DNA of 64,000 nucleotides from CAZYVU01 sp964651435 (GCA_964651435.1 CAZYVU010000004.1:50055-114054), one strand, 5' to 3'. Positions 48,537 through 58,025 are shown, counted from the stretch's first letter. The notes: generated by a model from the letters alone, not told the origin. Numbers and translations are program-made.

Positions 48537-49652
48537 TTACCGCTGGGCGCGGACGGCCGACGAATAGACCGACAATGTCTCCGCTGCCGCCCTTTTCCAC
48601 GAGAACGCCCGTGCCCGTTGGAGGCCCTCCCGACGCAGGCGATCTCTCTCCTCGGCGTCCTTGAGAAGCGTTTCCATTGCCCGCGCCATCATGTCGACAT
48701 CGTGGCCGTCAACAAATTTCACGGCAGTACCGCCCACCTCAACGAGGCTTCCTGCGTTGCTGCACAGCACCGGCGTGCCGCATGCCATGGCCTCGAGGAC
48801 GGGCAGGCCGAAGCCTTCGTAGAGGGAAGGCATGACAAAAAGGACGGCGCCGCAATAAAGCGCGGCGAGGTGTTCCTCGGCAACGCTGCCCAGAAAGAGA
48901 ACCGACCCCAGGCAACGCAGTTCCTCGGCCCTCCTCTTGGCCTCCGGAAAACGGTGGTCCCAGTGCCCGGCCACCACGAGAACAAAGTCCCGTAGCCTGC
49001 CTGCCTTCTCGATTTGCGCCCACGCTTCGACAAGGCGCACAAGGTTCTTGTGGGGCTTGTTCGTACCTACCGAGAGGACATACCGTTCCGGCAAGCCGTA
49101 CCGGGCGCCGACGGCCTCCGTCTCCCCCCGGGGTCTCGGATAAAAATCTGACGCCGAGGCCTCCTCGACAACGGTAACCGTTGTGGGTTCTACATTGAAG
49201 CGGTCGATGAGGTCGGCCTTTGTCTGCCCCGACACAGCAATGAGCCTCGAAGCGGCCCTGAGCGCCAGACGGGTCGTCAAGCCGTAAACGATGCGCTGTC
49301 CCCTGCTGAAATAGTGGGGAAAGAGGACTGGAATGACATCGTGACATGTAAGAACAGTCGGCACCCCCGGTCGATACGGCATGAGGTAGTAGGGGCTGTG
49401 ATAAATCACGGGCTTCAGGCGGGACAGGGCGGGGCGAAGGGACCACTGCTGGGCCACGGAGAAGGGCGTGCGAGGGCATGGTAGCGCCGGGAAATCGGGC
49501 AGGCTGTAGGGTTCGTCGACCCCCAGGGCCGTTATGACATGTATCGGAGGAGTACCGGCAAGCTGCTTGAACCCCCAAAGCAGGCCGGCAACGTACCTGC
49601 CGATGCCCGGGAAACCCTTGTGGGCCGTCCTCGCGTCAACAACAACGTTCAT
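48537..49652 (-). CDS. GT4 family glycosyltransferase, first of three tandem copies
   Basis: About 371 aa. The protein opens MNVVVDARTAHKGFPGIGRYV and contains VLSVGTNKPHKNLVRLVEAW and YEGFGLPVLEAMACGTPVLC with the nucleotide-sugar binding E-x7-E. It overlaps the next gene upstream by 17 bases. It shares a near-identical DNA stretch with the adjacent copy (see findings). Confidence 0.9.
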   Translation of the reverse strand: MNVVVDARTAHKGFPGIGRYVAGLLWGFKQLAGTPPIHVITALGVDEPYSLPDFPALPCPRTPFSVAQQWSLRPALSRLKPVIYHSPYYLMPYRPGVPTVLTCHDVIPVLFPHYFSRGQRIVYGLTTRLALRAASRLIAVSGQTKADLIDRFNVEPTTVTVVEEASASDFYPRPRGETEAVGARYGLPERYVLSVGTNKPHKNLVRLVEAWAQIEKAGRLRDFVLVVAGHWDHRFPEAKRRAEELRCLGSVLFLGSVAEEHLAALYCGAVLFVMPSLYEGFGLPVLEAMACGTPVLCSNAGSLVEVGGTAVKFVDGHDVDMMARAMETLLKDAEERDRLRREGLQRARAFSWKRAAAETLSVYSSAVRAQR

Positions 49653-50793
49653 AGACCCTCTCATAGACATCCCATGTCCGCTCGGCCGTCTTCTCCCAGG
49701 TAAAGCCCTTCGCCCGGTCAATCCCTTTCGCTATAAGGTTCCGCTGCAGCTCCGCGTTCGAGAGGAGCCCCCTGATCGCCTCAACCCATGCCCATGTGTC
49801 CAGGGGCGGCAGGAGGATGGCGGCGTCGCCTGCCACCTCCGGGAGGCTGGACCCGTTGCTGCAGAGCACCGGCGTACCGCATGCCATGGCCTCGAGGACC
49901 GGCAGGCCGAAGCCTTCGTAAAGTGAAGGAAAAAGAAACATGCGGGCAGCGCCATAGAGTGATGCCAACGCTTCATCGGCGAGAGGTCCCGTGAGAACGA
50001 CCCGGTCCTCCATGCCCGTGTCGCGCAACCGGTCAAAGAACGGCCCCGAGAGCCACCCTTTCCTACCTGCCACCACCAGCTTAAGGTCCTCGCCTCCGTT
50101 GTCTACAGCCTTCAGCACATCGAGGAGCATGGCGAGATTCTTTCGTGGCTCGATGGTCCCTACCGCAAGGAGAAAGGGGCCGGACAAGCCGTACCGGTCA
50201 CGGACCGCTTGGTCCCGGTCCCCCCCGGCCGCCCGGGGGCGAAAGCGCCTGTTGACACCATGAGGGATAACGGCGATCTTGCCGGCCGGGACGGATGCAA
50301 TGCGTACGGCGTCGCGCTTCGTCGACTCGGAAACGGCGATGACGGCATCGGCACAACGCATGAAGGCCGGGACCATGGCACGGGAGAACCACCGGTTCAA
50401 GGGGCGGTGCATATCGGGGAAGAGGGTGACGGTCATGTCGTGGAGGGTAAACACCTTGCCCGCCGCCGCACGATAGGGCAGGAGGTGGTCCGTGGCGTGA
50501 AAAATGTGGGACGACAGGCTGCAGAGGCGGCCCGTCGATATCCGGAGCATGTGCGTAGTAAGAACGAAAAGCCTCCAGGGCTTGTTGCCCAGGCGGAGCC
50601 GACGGCCCTTGAGCCCCGAAAGTCCTCCTTTCAGCCCTTCGTCGCCCTCTGCCACAGAAAAGGCGGCCACCTGTCCGGACCGCCCTATGGCCTTAAAGCC
50701 CTGCAGCAGTTCATCGACGTACCTTCCAATGCCGGCGTGACCCTGGGCGGCGGGCGTCGCATCGACGGTAACGCGAAGGCCCCCTTTGTTCAT
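49636..50793 (-). CDS. GT4 family glycosyltransferase, second of three tandem copies
   Basis: About 385 aa. The N-terminus LRVTVDATPAAQGHAGIGRYV and core LAVGTIEPRKNLAMLLDVL are followed by YEGFGLPVLEAMACGTPVLC. The ATG at 50793 overlaps the upstream stop (ATGA) and has GGAAGG about 8 bases upstream. Likely a mannosyl- or rhamnosyltransferase type; the sugar is not known. Confidence 0.9.
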   Translation of the reverse strand: MNKGGLRVTVDATPAAQGHAGIGRYVDELLQGFKAIGRSGQVAAFSVAEGDEGLKGGLSGLKGRRLRLGNKPWRLFVLTTHMLRISTGRLCSLSSHIFHATDHLLPYRAAAGKVFTLHDMTVTLFPDMHRPLNRWFSRAMVPAFMRCADAVIAVSESTKRDAVRIASVPAGKIAVIPHGVNRRFRPRAAGGDRDQAVRDRYGLSGPFLLAVGTIEPRKNLAMLLDVLKAVDNGGEDLKLVVAGRKGWLSGPFFDRLRDTGMEDRVVLTGPLADEALASLYGAARMFLFPSLYEGFGLPVLEAMACGTPVLCSNGSSLPEVAGDAAILLPPLDTWAWVEAIRGLLSNAELQRNLIAKGIDRAKGFTWEKTAERTWDVYERVYERCC

Positions 50794-51872
50794 CGGCATG
50801 CCTTCCGCCGTCCCAGCACGCGCCCGTACACCTCGATCGTCTCTTCTGCGGCCTTCTTCCATGAAAAAGAAGCGGCCCGTCGCAATCCTTTCTCCCTCAG
50901 CTCCCGCTTCTTATCCGCACCATCAACAACAGCAAGGAGCGCCTCCGCCAGGGCCTTGGGGTGGTCTGGTGGAACGAGGACCGCCGCACCCCCGGCCACC
51001 TCGGGCATACTTGAAATGTTGGAGCAGACTACCGGCGTGCCGCAGGCGAAGGCCTCCACGAGGGGAAGGCCGAAGCCTTCGTACCGCGATGGAAGAACGA
51101 GCAGTTCTGAGGCGCTGTAGAGGGAGGGCATGTCCTCTTCCGCAACATGGCCCAGAAGGCGAACGTGCCCCGAAAGGCCAACGGAGCCGGCCTCCTCCAC
51201 AAGGGGTGTAACCCTCCAACCCACCTTGCCGGCCATGACCACGGCCACATCCGTTCTTGCCTTCAGGATGAGCCGCATGGCTGCGAGCAGCGTATCCACC
51301 CCCTTGCGCGGCTCGATGGTGCCCACGAAGAGAATGAACCGGTCCGGCAGGCCGTACTTCCTGCGTACACCCTCTGCCTCGCCGGCGCTCCGCGGACTGT
51401 AGTGCTCCCCAACGGCCGCATGGATCACCGTAATCTGTGATGCATCGAGCCCCAGGAGACGCATCAGGTCCTTCTTCGTGTGGTCGGAAACGGCAATGAC
51501 GTGGTCCGAAAACCGTGTTGCGTAGGGAAGCCACTTGGACCAATACCATCGGGAGGCCGGCGGGAGATTTTCGGGGAAGATCATGCCGATGAGGTCGTGA
51601 ACGGTCAACACGACGGGGCACGGCTTCCAAAGGGGCGCATCGAAGCCCGTCACGTGCAGCAGGTGGGCGGATACTCGCCTGGCGCGCGCCGGGAGCCCCA
51701 TCTGCTGCCACGCCAACCGCTCGTCGAGCCTCATAGACCGGGGCCTGCCGCAGTTCAGCTCCGCTATGTCGTACGTCCCGGCGGCCTTGAGCGCCCCGAC
51801 GAGCTCGCTCGTGTACCGGCCTATCCCGGTCATGGCGCCCAGCGTAGATTGGGTGTCGACGGCAACCCTCAT
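50790..51872 (-). CDS. GT4 family glycosyltransferase, third of three tandem copies
   Basis: This 360-aa protein starts MRVAVDTQSTLGAMTGIGRYT, with LFVGTIEPRKGVDTLLAAMR and YEGFGLPLVEAFACGTPVVC. The ATG follows the stop of the GT2 gene with no spacing. Sequence similarity along the chain shows that the three GT4 genes are paralogues, this one the most diverged in the E-x7-E region. Confidence 0.9.
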   Translation of the reverse strand: MRVAVDTQSTLGAMTGIGRYTSELVGALKAAGTYDIAELNCGRPRSMRLDERLAWQQMGLPARARRVSAHLLHVTGFDAPLWKPCPVVLTVHDLIGMIFPENLPPASRWYWSKWLPYATRFSDHVIAVSDHTKKDLMRLLGLDASQITVIHAAVGEHYSPRSAGEAEGVRRKYGLPDRFILFVGTIEPRKGVDTLLAAMRLILKARTDVAVVMAGKVGWRVTPLVEEAGSVGLSGHVRLLGHVAEEDMPSLYSASELLVLPSRYEGFGLPLVEAFACGTPVVCSNISSMPEVAGGAAVLVPPDHPKALAEALLAVVDGADKKRELREKGLRRAASFSWKKAAEETIEVYGRVLGRRKACR

Positions 51873-52916
51873 TCAAACCCCTCCGCGGCACCCCGGGGCG
51901 CTGTCGCCCGCCCCTCCCGGTGCGCCCGGGCCGCCGCTTGACGTCTCGTTGGGAAGGTTGGGGCGAAACCCGTAGCGGCTCCGGAGAAAATCGACGACAC
52001 CCTGAATCTTGAACAGGCTCAGCTCGGCATGCCTGCCGCCGACGAGATAGCGCAGGCCGTCTCTGAGGACAACGCCCGCCGCCAACGCGTAGAAAACCGT
52101 CTTCGCCAGGGGGTCGGCGTACTTCCTGATGATGAGCAGGGTATTCCGGGTCGTATAGTAGACCGAAAGGGGCGATTTGGGAACTATGGATGCGCTCACC
52201 TTGTGCCAAACCAGCGATTGGGGGACGAACACAACGCCGTATCCGCTGTCGGCTGCCCTCATGCACCAGTCCGAATCCTCATGAATAAGAAAGAACCTTT
52301 CGTCGAGCAATCCCACCTTTTCCAGGGCGGCCCTCCTCATGAGGAGGGCGCAGCCCGTGGCAGCCGAGACCCGCTCCTGCTTCGCAAATTGCCCACAGTC
52401 TTCCATGCCGTAGCCCCTCATTTCGAAAACCAGTGACGCCATGTTGCCGCCCCTGCCCCCCCGGAAAAACCGGCGCCATTTTCCCAGATGGATGTTTACG
52501 CCCGTCGACCAGATGACCGTCGGCTTGACCTCAAAGTAAATCTTGGGACAGGCCGCCCCGAACCTCGGATCCGCCTCCAGGGCCTCCACCAGAGGGTCAA
52601 GGAAAAGGGGGTCGACAATGGTGTCGTTGTTCAGAAGCAGGACGTAGTCCGCCCCCTTCTCCAGGGAAAACCTGATGCCCTGATTGTTGGCGCCGCAGAA
52701 ACCCCGGTTCGTCTCATTTCGAATGAAGGCCGCCTCCGGAAAGGCCCTGCCCAGGTCGTCGATGCTGCCGTCAACGGACCCGTTATCGACGACGACGATC
52801 TGCACGTTCGGATAGGTTGCCTTCCTCAGCGAAGCGAGGCACTGCGAGGTTAGTGCAGGGCTGTTCCAGTTGAGCACAACAACGAAAACAAAAGGCCGTG
52901 CCGTGTCTCCGTTCAT
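51873..52916 (-). CDS. GT2 family glycosyltransferase
   Basis: This 347-aa protein starts with a GT-A fold: VVLNWNSPALTSQCLASL, then IVVVDNGSVDGS, the metal-binding-like LLLNNDTIVD, and RRAALEKVGLLDERFFLIHEDSDW with the acceptor-side E-D. It resembles rhamnosyltransferase-type GT2 proteins. The C-terminus is Gly/Pro/Ala-rich and appears unstructured. Its start overlaps the flippase stop (ATGA). Confidence 0.9.
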   Translation of the reverse strand: MNGDTARPFVFVVVLNWNSPALTSQCLASLRKATYPNVQIVVVDNGSVDGSIDDLGRAFPEAAFIRNETNRGFCGANNQGIRFSLEKGADYVLLLNNDTIVDPLFLDPLVEALEADPRFGAACPKIYFEVKPTVIWSTGVNIHLGKWRRFFRGGRGGNMASLVFEMRGYGMEDCGQFAKQERVSAATGCALLMRRAALEKVGLLDERFFLIHEDSDWCMRAADSGYGVVFVPQSLVWHKVSASIVPKSPLSVYYTTRNTLLIIRKYADPLAKTVFYALAAGVVLRDGLRYLVGGRHAELSLFKIQGVVDFLRSRYGFRPNLPNETSSGGPGAPGGAGDSAPGCRGGV

Positions 52917-54445
52917 GAGCCGTTTACACCCCTTCGAAGGATAATGTCACGGGTGTACCTCGCCCTCTCCAAGGTGGTTCTGGGTTGACTGAGGCACAGG
53001 CAGGCAAAACATCCCAGGAAGGCATAGAGCACCTTGACGACAACGTTTATGGGCGTCGACCATCCCAGCCTGCTGAGATAGCCGTGGAAACCGAGATAGC
53101 CGAGGGTCACGACGCCGAAGGTGATGACGGGACGGGCAAAGATGTCCCGGTAGCGTACGGCGATGCTCCCCTTGGCACACCTGATTCTTAGGATGGCACC
53201 CGCCAGGACCGCGATGCCAACGGCTATGCAGGTCCCGACGGCTCCAAACGTGAGACTGAGGATGAGACCTCCAACAACCAGGACGGCGCACTCCGTCATA
53301 ACCGACTTGGCAAACGCCTTGGGCCGCCCTACGGCCGTCAACAGCGCACCGGCATTTTCCAAAAAAGGCCGCAGGAAAGCATACACAATGAGGAGCCTTA
53401 GGAAAAGGGCGCTGGGAAGCCACTCATCCCCGTAAAGCCAGATAATGAGGTCGGGCCCCGAGATAAACAGCGCCAGGCTCAGCGGCAGCGTAACGAGCGT
53501 AATGAGCCATGAGGTCATGGCGAAGGCCTTCGACAGCCTTTCCGGATCATGCTGGAGGTGAACGTAGGTGTAGAAGGCCGTTCTTCCTATGACACCAAGG
53601 AGAATCGCCGTGGGCCATATGGCCAGCCTCAATGCCCTGTCATAGAAGCCGAGGGCCCCCATGCCGACGAAGGTGCCCACGAGAAAACTGTCAAACTGCG
53701 TCAGGAAAAGGCTGGCCGTATAGGCAAGCCCGACGGCCATGCCGAACTTCAAGAACTGTCGTCCAACGACAAAACGAAACCTCCAGGGCCGCCGGAGCAC
53801 CTCCGGCAGGTCGCGCTTAACCCCCCACCAAAGCCCCGCAGAAAGAAGCAGCGCGTAAGAAACGGACTGGCTCAGCAGGCTCCAGTAGCCCTTACCCAGA
53901 TATGCCAGCCAAAGGGCCGGCATGTAGGAGAACACAAAGGCCACGTTTGTGATGATGCTGATCCTGCGGGCCTTAAAGCTCTTGTCGAGAAGCGTCGATG
54001 CCGTCGCCGATCCCGCCGTCAGGATGTTGACCGCCGAAAGCACCACTGCCACCTGGAGTACATCCCGCCCGTACCCGATGGCGGTGAGGATCGGCAGGGC
54101 TATGAGCATAACAGCCAGGCCTCCCACCGCCGAACCGACCTCCATCCAGAAATAGGTGCCCACGAGGTCTCCATCGTCCTCCGTCCTCTGGCCAAAGGCC
54201 TGCGCGATGCCGAACTTGGAGCGCAATTCGAGAAAAGATGCGATAACAAGGCCCAGGGCAAAGATACCGAAGACCTCCGGTCCCAGCATGCGGGTCAGGA
54301 AGATGTTCGCAGCAAAGCCGACGATGAGATTGACGTAAGAGCCCGACGCCACCCAAAGCCCGCCGCGCACAGCCCGCACGGTCAGGGGCTCCTCGCCGGC
54401 ACTTTTTGAGGCGCCCAAACTGCCTTTCAGGTCACCGTCGCTCAC
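52913..54445 (-). CDS. Oligosaccharide flippase (Wzx/RfbX-like, MOP superfamily)
   Basis: This 510-aa protein has about 14 membrane segments. The start region VRAVRGGLWVASGSYVNLIV and LTRMLGPEVFGIFALGLVIASFLE are typical of polysaccharide biosynthesis family flippases. It would move the lipid-linked glycan across the inner membrane. It begins with a GTG at 54445 without a clear ribosome site. It is the first gene of the polysaccharide cluster; upstream no convincing promoter was found on this strand. Confidence 0.9.
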   Translation of the reverse strand: MSDGDLKGSLGASKSAGEEPLTVRAVRGGLWVASGSYVNLIVGFAANIFLTRMLGPEVFGIFALGLVIASFLELRSKFGIAQAFGQRTEDDGDLVGTYFWMEVGSAVGGLAVMLIALPILTAIGYGRDVLQVAVVLSAVNILTAGSATASTLLDKSFKARRISIITNVAFVFSYMPALWLAYLGKGYWSLLSQSVSYALLLSAGLWWGVKRDLPEVLRRPWRFRFVVGRQFLKFGMAVGLAYTASLFLTQFDSFLVGTFVGMGALGFYDRALRLAIWPTAILLGVIGRTAFYTYVHLQHDPERLSKAFAMTSWLITLVTLPLSLALFISGPDLIIWLYGDEWLPSALFLRLLIVYAFLRPFLENAGALLTAVGRPKAFAKSVMTECAVLVVGGLILSLTFGAVGTCIAVGIAVLAGAILRIRCAKGSIAVRYRDIFARPVITFGVVTLGYLGFHGYLSRLGWSTPINVVVKVLYAFLGCFACLCLSQPRTTLERARYTRDIILRRGVNGS

Positions 54446-54664
54446 GGAGCAATTCTACCAGCTAACCGGACATACAGGCAACGCCTGTCTTCAGAATTCT
54501 TGAGAAGTGTCAAATACTTAAAAAGTGGCAGAGTGCAACCGCTTTTTCAAGCAAAAGGGATGGGGCAACCGCCCGCCCTGCCGCGTAAGCCCACCGGCAG
54601 CGGCTTTACAACTATTTAATTTGATTATACTTTGACAATCTGCTATAACATTAGACTTTGCGCC
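54446..54664. other. Intergenic region between the polysaccharide cluster and queA
   Basis: This 219-base divergent region is the longest internal gap. Its right end is AT-rich and holds the queA promoter. No confident promoter was found for the minus-strand flippase gene, and no gene, tRNA or repeat is visible. Confidence 0.5.
54621..54649 (+). promoter_or_regulatory. Promoter of the queA-tgt operon
   Basis: TTGATT (54621-54626) and TATAAC (54644-54649) are separated by 17 bases. The start would be near 54656, leaving about 9 bases before the ATG at 54665. No ribosome site is visible. Confidence 0.5.
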
Positions 54665-55699
54665 ATGAAGACAGCCGATTTCGACTATGATCTACCCAAG
54701 GAACTGATAGCCCAGCATCCGGCAGGAGAGCGGGCGTCGTCGCGATTGCTCGTCCTGCACAGACAGTCAGGGATAAGGGAGCACAGGGCATTCCACGACG
54801 TGGCCTCCTACCTCAGCGCCGGGGACGTCCTCGTTCTTAACGAAAGCAAGGTGCTGCCCGCACGGCTTTTCGGCAGGAAAGCGACGGGCGGCTCCGCAGA
54901 GGTCCTCCTCGTCGAGCAAAGGGGACCAGGCCGCTGGCTTTGCCTTGTAAAGGGCATAAGCCGACGGCAGGAGAGCACAGAGGTCACGTTCGCCACGGGC
55001 AAGGCAACGCTTTTCCCCGGCCCCGATTTTTGGACAATCGTCTTTGCCGACGGCACAGATGGGGAATCGGTAATGGGACGGGAAGGCGCTATGCCCCTTC
55101 CTCCCTACATCAAAAGGGTTCCCCGCGGCGATAATTTATTGGAAGATAGCTCGGATTTCGAGCGCTACCAGACGGTCTACGCGCGCGTGGAGGGCTCCAT
55201 TGCAGCCCCGACGGCGGGCTTTCACTTCACCGGTGAACTGCTGGACCTCCTTACCCGTAAGGGCGTCGAGATTGTGAAGATTACGCTGCACATCGGCGTC
55301 GGAACATTCTTCCTCGTTAAGTCCGAGGATGTGGTGGAGCATCGCATGCACGCCGAGCGCTTTTCCGTTTCTGCCGAGGCGAAGCATCAGATTCTCCGGG
55401 CAAAAAGCGAGGGAAGGAGGATTGTGGCCTGCGGCACCAGCGCCGTTCGCACCCTCGAAACGTTGGGTTCGGGCAACGGCTCCAGCCCCTTTGCAGGAGA
55501 GACGGGGCTCTTCATCTACCCCGGCTACCGCTTCACCATGGTTGATGCCCTCATAACCAATTTTCACCTTCCCCGGTCGACACCCCTGCTCCTGGCAGCC
55601 GCCTTTGCCGGGCACGAGGCGCTCCTGACAGCCTACCGGGAGGCTGTGGAGAAAGGCTACCGCTTTTACAGCTACGGCGACGGGATGCTCATTCTATGA
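54665..55699 (+). CDS. queA: S-adenosylmethionine:tRNA ribosyltransferase-isomerase QueA
   Basis: About 344 aa. It forms epoxyqueuosine in tRNA from preQ1-modified tRNA and SAM. Conserved segments are FDYDLPKELIAQHPAGERA at the start, LNESKVLPARLFG, AAPTAGFHFT and THVGVGTF-like sequence ITLHIGVGTFF, with ITNFHLPRSTPLLL near the end. The usual ATG was selected; the frame extends upstream but without similarity. It overlaps tgt by 4 bases. Confidence 0.96.
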   Translation: MKTADFDYDLPKELIAQHPAGERASSRLLVLHRQSGIREHRAFHDVASYLSAGDVLVLNESKVLPARLFGRKATGGSAEVLLVEQRGPGRWLCLVKGISRRQESTEVTFATGKATLFPGPDFWTIVFADGTDGESVMGREGAMPLPPYIKRVPRGDNLLEDSSDFERYQTVYARVEGSIAAPTAGFHFTGELLDLLTRKGVEIVKITLHIGVGTFFLVKSEDVVEHRMHAERFSVSAEAKHQILRAKSEGRRIVACGTSAVRTLETLGSGNGSSPFAGETGLFIYPGYRFTMVDALITNFHLPRSTPLLLAAAFAGHEALLTAYREAVEKGYRFYSYGDGMLIL

Positions 55700-56832
55700 A
55701 GGCCATCGAGATCGCTACGACGGACGGTGAGGCACGCCGGGGACGCCTCATAACGGGCCACGGCACGGTGGAGACGCCGGTCTTTATGCCCGTGGGGACC
55801 CAGGGCACCGTCAAGGCCATGGCGCATAAGGACCTCAAGGAGCTCGGCATTGCCATGATCCTGGCAAACGCCTACCATCTCTACCTGAGGCCGGGAGACG
55901 AGCTCATTCGGGCCATGGGCGGCCTCCACCGGTTTGCAGGCTGGGACGGTGCAATGCTCACCGACAGCGGCGGCTATCAGATATTCAGCCTCGATGTCCT
56001 GAGGAAAATCGAGGAAGAAGGGGTGGCGTTTCAGTCGCACATCGACGGCTCGCGCCATTTTCTGTCACCGGAGCGGATCGTCGAAATTCAGGTAAACATC
56101 GGCGCCGACGTTTGCATGTGTCTCGATGAATGCGTGCCCTATCCGGCCTCGCACGAGTACACAAGCCGGTCGGCAGCGCTGACCTCCCGTTGGGCACGAC
56201 GGTGCAAGGATGCGGCAAAGCCGGGGAACCAACACCTCTTCGGCATAATTCAGGGTGGATTTTATGAGGACTTGAGGGTACAATCTGCGTCGGAGCTGAT
56301 TGAAATGGACTTTGATGGCTATGCCTTAGGCGGACTGAGCGTGGGAGAACCGAAGAGCCTCATGTGGGACATGGTAGATACGGTCATGGCGTTTCTCCCG
56401 AAAGACAAGCCCCGGTACCTCATGGGCGTCGGCTTTCCCGACGACGTCGTGGAAGGTGTGCGGCGGGGCATCGACATGTTCGACTGCATCATTCCGACGC
56501 GCGTGGCGAGAAACGGAGGCCTGTTCACGTCCTACGGAAAGATCAACATAAAGAACGCCAAGTACACAAGGGACGAGAATCCCATCGATGGCACCTGCGG
56601 GTGCTACACGTGCAGGACCTTTTCCCGGGCCTATCTGAGGCACCTGACCGTATCGCACGAGCTTTCAAGCTTCTACCTCAACACAATCCACAACCTTGCC
56701 TTTTATGCCCACATGATGAGAGACCTTCGGGCCGCCATCAGGGAGAGCAGGTTTGGCGAGTTTTACAGTACGTTTATGGAAAAATGGAAGGGAGGTGAAT
56801 CACAGGATGAATATCGCGTATGCAATGGGTAG
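55696..56832 (+). CDS. tgt: tRNA-guanine transglycosylase
   Basis: This 378-aa enzyme exchanges guanine-34 for preQ1 in tRNAs with GUN anticodons. The active-site segment is MLTDSGGYQIFSL (near residue 88), the nucleophile region is GIDMFDCIIPTRVARNG (near 260), and the zinc site is CGCYTCRTFSRAYLRHL (near 300). The ATG overlaps the queA stop. The tail is 26 bases inside yajC. Confidence 0.96.
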   Translation: MKAIEIATTDGEARRGRLITGHGTVETPVFMPVGTQGTVKAMAHKDLKELGIAMILANAYHLYLRPGDELIRAMGGLHRFAGWDGAMLTDSGGYQIFSLDVLRKIEEEGVAFQSHIDGSRHFLSPERIVEIQVNIGADVCMCLDECVPYPASHEYTSRSAALTSRWARRCKDAAKPGNQHLFGIIQGGFYEDLRVQSASELIEMDFDGYALGGLSVGEPKSLMWDMVDTVMAFLPKDKPRYLMGVGFPDDVVEGVRRGIDMFDCIIPTRVARNGGLFTSYGKINIKNAKYTRDENPIDGTCGCYTCRTFSRAYLRHLTVSHELSSFYLNTIHNLAFYAHMMRDLRAAIRESRFGEFYSTFMEKWKGGESQDEYRVCNG

Positions 56833-57121
56833 TCAGGCAGGTCAGGGCCAGGGTGGGTCGAGTCAATGGATGGGCCTTCTTCCCCTCGTTCTGCTCTTCG
56901 TAGTCTTCTATTTTTTGCTTATCAGGCCTCAGCAGAAAAAGGCGAAACAGCACAAGCAGTTCATTGAAAACTTGAAGAAGGGAGATGAGGTTGTCACTGC
57001 CGGGGGAATGTATGGTAAAATAACCGGCATTACCGACAACTCGGTTACGCTGCAGATTGCCGAAGGGGTGAGGATCAAGGTTACCAAGGGATCAGTTGCA
57101 GACATCGTGAAAGGAGAATGA
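56807..57121 (+). CDS. yajC: Sec translocase auxiliary subunit YajC
   Basis: About 104 aa. One membrane span (LLPLVLLFVVFYFLLIRPQQ) is followed by a basic loop and the YajC core KKGDEVVTAGGMYGKITGI. The ATG at 56807 has GGAGGTGAAT upstream. It follows tgt as in most bacteria, but secD and secF are not next to it. Confidence 0.93.
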   Translation: MNIAYAMGSQAGQGQGGSSQWMGLLPLVLLFVVFYFLLIRPQQKKAKQHKQFIENLKKGDEVVTAGGMYGKITGITDNSVTLQIAEGVRIKVTKGSVADIVKGE

Positions 57122-57122
57122 A

Positions 57123-57476
57123 GTGGCGCGGTACGAAAACATAATTATTATAAACCCTGATTGTACGAAAGAAGAGGAAGAGGAATTTCTGAAACGCGTT
57201 ACAGGCAACGTTGAGCGCTTGAAATCAACACTTATAAGCCTGGACGACTGGGGCATCCGGGAGCTGGCCTATCCTATCAAGAAAAAGGAAAAGGGTCATT
57301 ATTTCTTCCTCCTCCTTGACATGGAGAAAGGAAAAGTGTCGTCTTTTGGCCGTTTCTACAAAACGATAGACCTCGTTCTCAGACACATGTTTGTCGCCGT
57401 CGATGAGGAGAAGAAGGTCCCGGCCAAGCCGCCCGAACATGTAGTCTTCGACGAGCTCGAAGGCGAATATTCGTGA
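57123..57476 (+). CDS. rpsF: Small ribosomal subunit protein bS6
   Basis: This 117-aa protein starts at a GTG (ARYENIIIINPD) and contains LDDWGIRELAYPIKKKEKGHYF, a typical S6 core. The tail is longer than in some species and acidic. It is followed by an OB-fold protein and rpsR, the usual S6-SSB/PriB-S18 order. Confidence 0.95.
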   Translation: MARYENIIIINPDCTKEEEEEFLKRVTGNVERLKSTLISLDDWGIRELAYPIKKKEKGHYFFLLLDMEKGKVSSFGRFYKTIDLVLRHMFVAVDEEKKVPAKPPEHVVFDELEGEYS

Positions 57477-57742
57477 ACCGGATTTTCCTTTCCGGTAGGA
57501 CGAAGAAGGCCCCGCAGGTCTTTTACACCCCAAGGGGGGAACGCATCATCACCTTCCCCCTGCTGGTTGACGACGGCCGTTTTATGATCGAGGTCGTCTT
57601 CAAGGATCCATCGGGTTCCAGTACAATAGAAAGAGGGGAAGGGAGTTCGGTCATGGCAGTGGGCGAACTGATGAAATCCCCGGAGAAGTCAAAAGCCGCC
57701 TTTCGCGTAAAGGCCCATAACATTGTTTGGATGGAGGAATAA
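57473..57742 (+). CDS. Small OB-fold protein in the rpsF-rpsR interval (SSB/PriB-like)
   Basis: At 89 aa, it reads NRIFLSGRTKKAPQVFYTPRG then ITFPLLVDDGR and AFRVKAHNIVWMEE, a pattern similar to a minimal SSB/PriB OB fold. It has no acidic C-terminal tail, so it is not an ordinary SSB. PriB or SSB usually occupies this position between rpsF and rpsR, which supports the call. The start is a GTG overlapping rpsF. Confidence 0.7.
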   Translation: MNRIFLSGRTKKAPQVFYTPRGERIITFPLLVDDGRFMIEVVFKDPSGSSTIERGEGSSVMAVGELMKSPEKSKAAFRVKAHNIVWMEE

Positions 57743-58012
57743 ATGCCAGGACCAAGAAGACCAACAAGATCACCGGACATGCACAAGAAGAGGGTATACG
57801 TGCGCCGACGGGTCTGTCGCTTTTGTCAGGACCGGAACCTTGATATCGACTACAAGGACCCGAAGCTGCTGAAAAACTTTATCACCGAGCGCGGTAAGAT
57901 CATGCCGAGAAGAATGACGGGCACCTGTGCCAACCATCAGCGCAAATTGAAGGAGCACATAAAGATGGCGCGGCACATCGCCTTTCTTCCGTTCACCACA
58001 CTATCACGATGA
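57743..58012 (+). CDS. rpsR: Small ribosomal subunit protein bS18
   Basis: This 89-aa protein contains VRRRVCRFCQDRNLDIDYKD and RRMTGTCANHQRKLKEHIKMARHIAFLPF, characteristic of S18. The C-x-x-C and later Cys/His suggest a zinc-binding type. The ATG follows the preceding stop directly. Confidence 0.96.
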   Translation: MPGPRRPTRSPDMHKKRVYVRRRVCRFCQDRNLDIDYKDPKLLKNFITERGKIMPRRMTGTCANHQRKLKEHIKMARHIAFLPFTTLSR

Positions 58013-58025
58013 AGGGGAGCACCAC

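Noticed and set aside
48537..51872. The three tandem GT4 genes as a recombination-generated pseudogene array
   Set aside because: All three are full length with intact motifs and overlapping or adjacent stop/start signals, so they are functional genes.
54632..54649. TTGACA at 54632 as the -35 of the queA promoter
   Set aside because: Only 6 bases separate it from TATAAC, far too few. TTGATT at 54621 with a 17-base spacer fits better.
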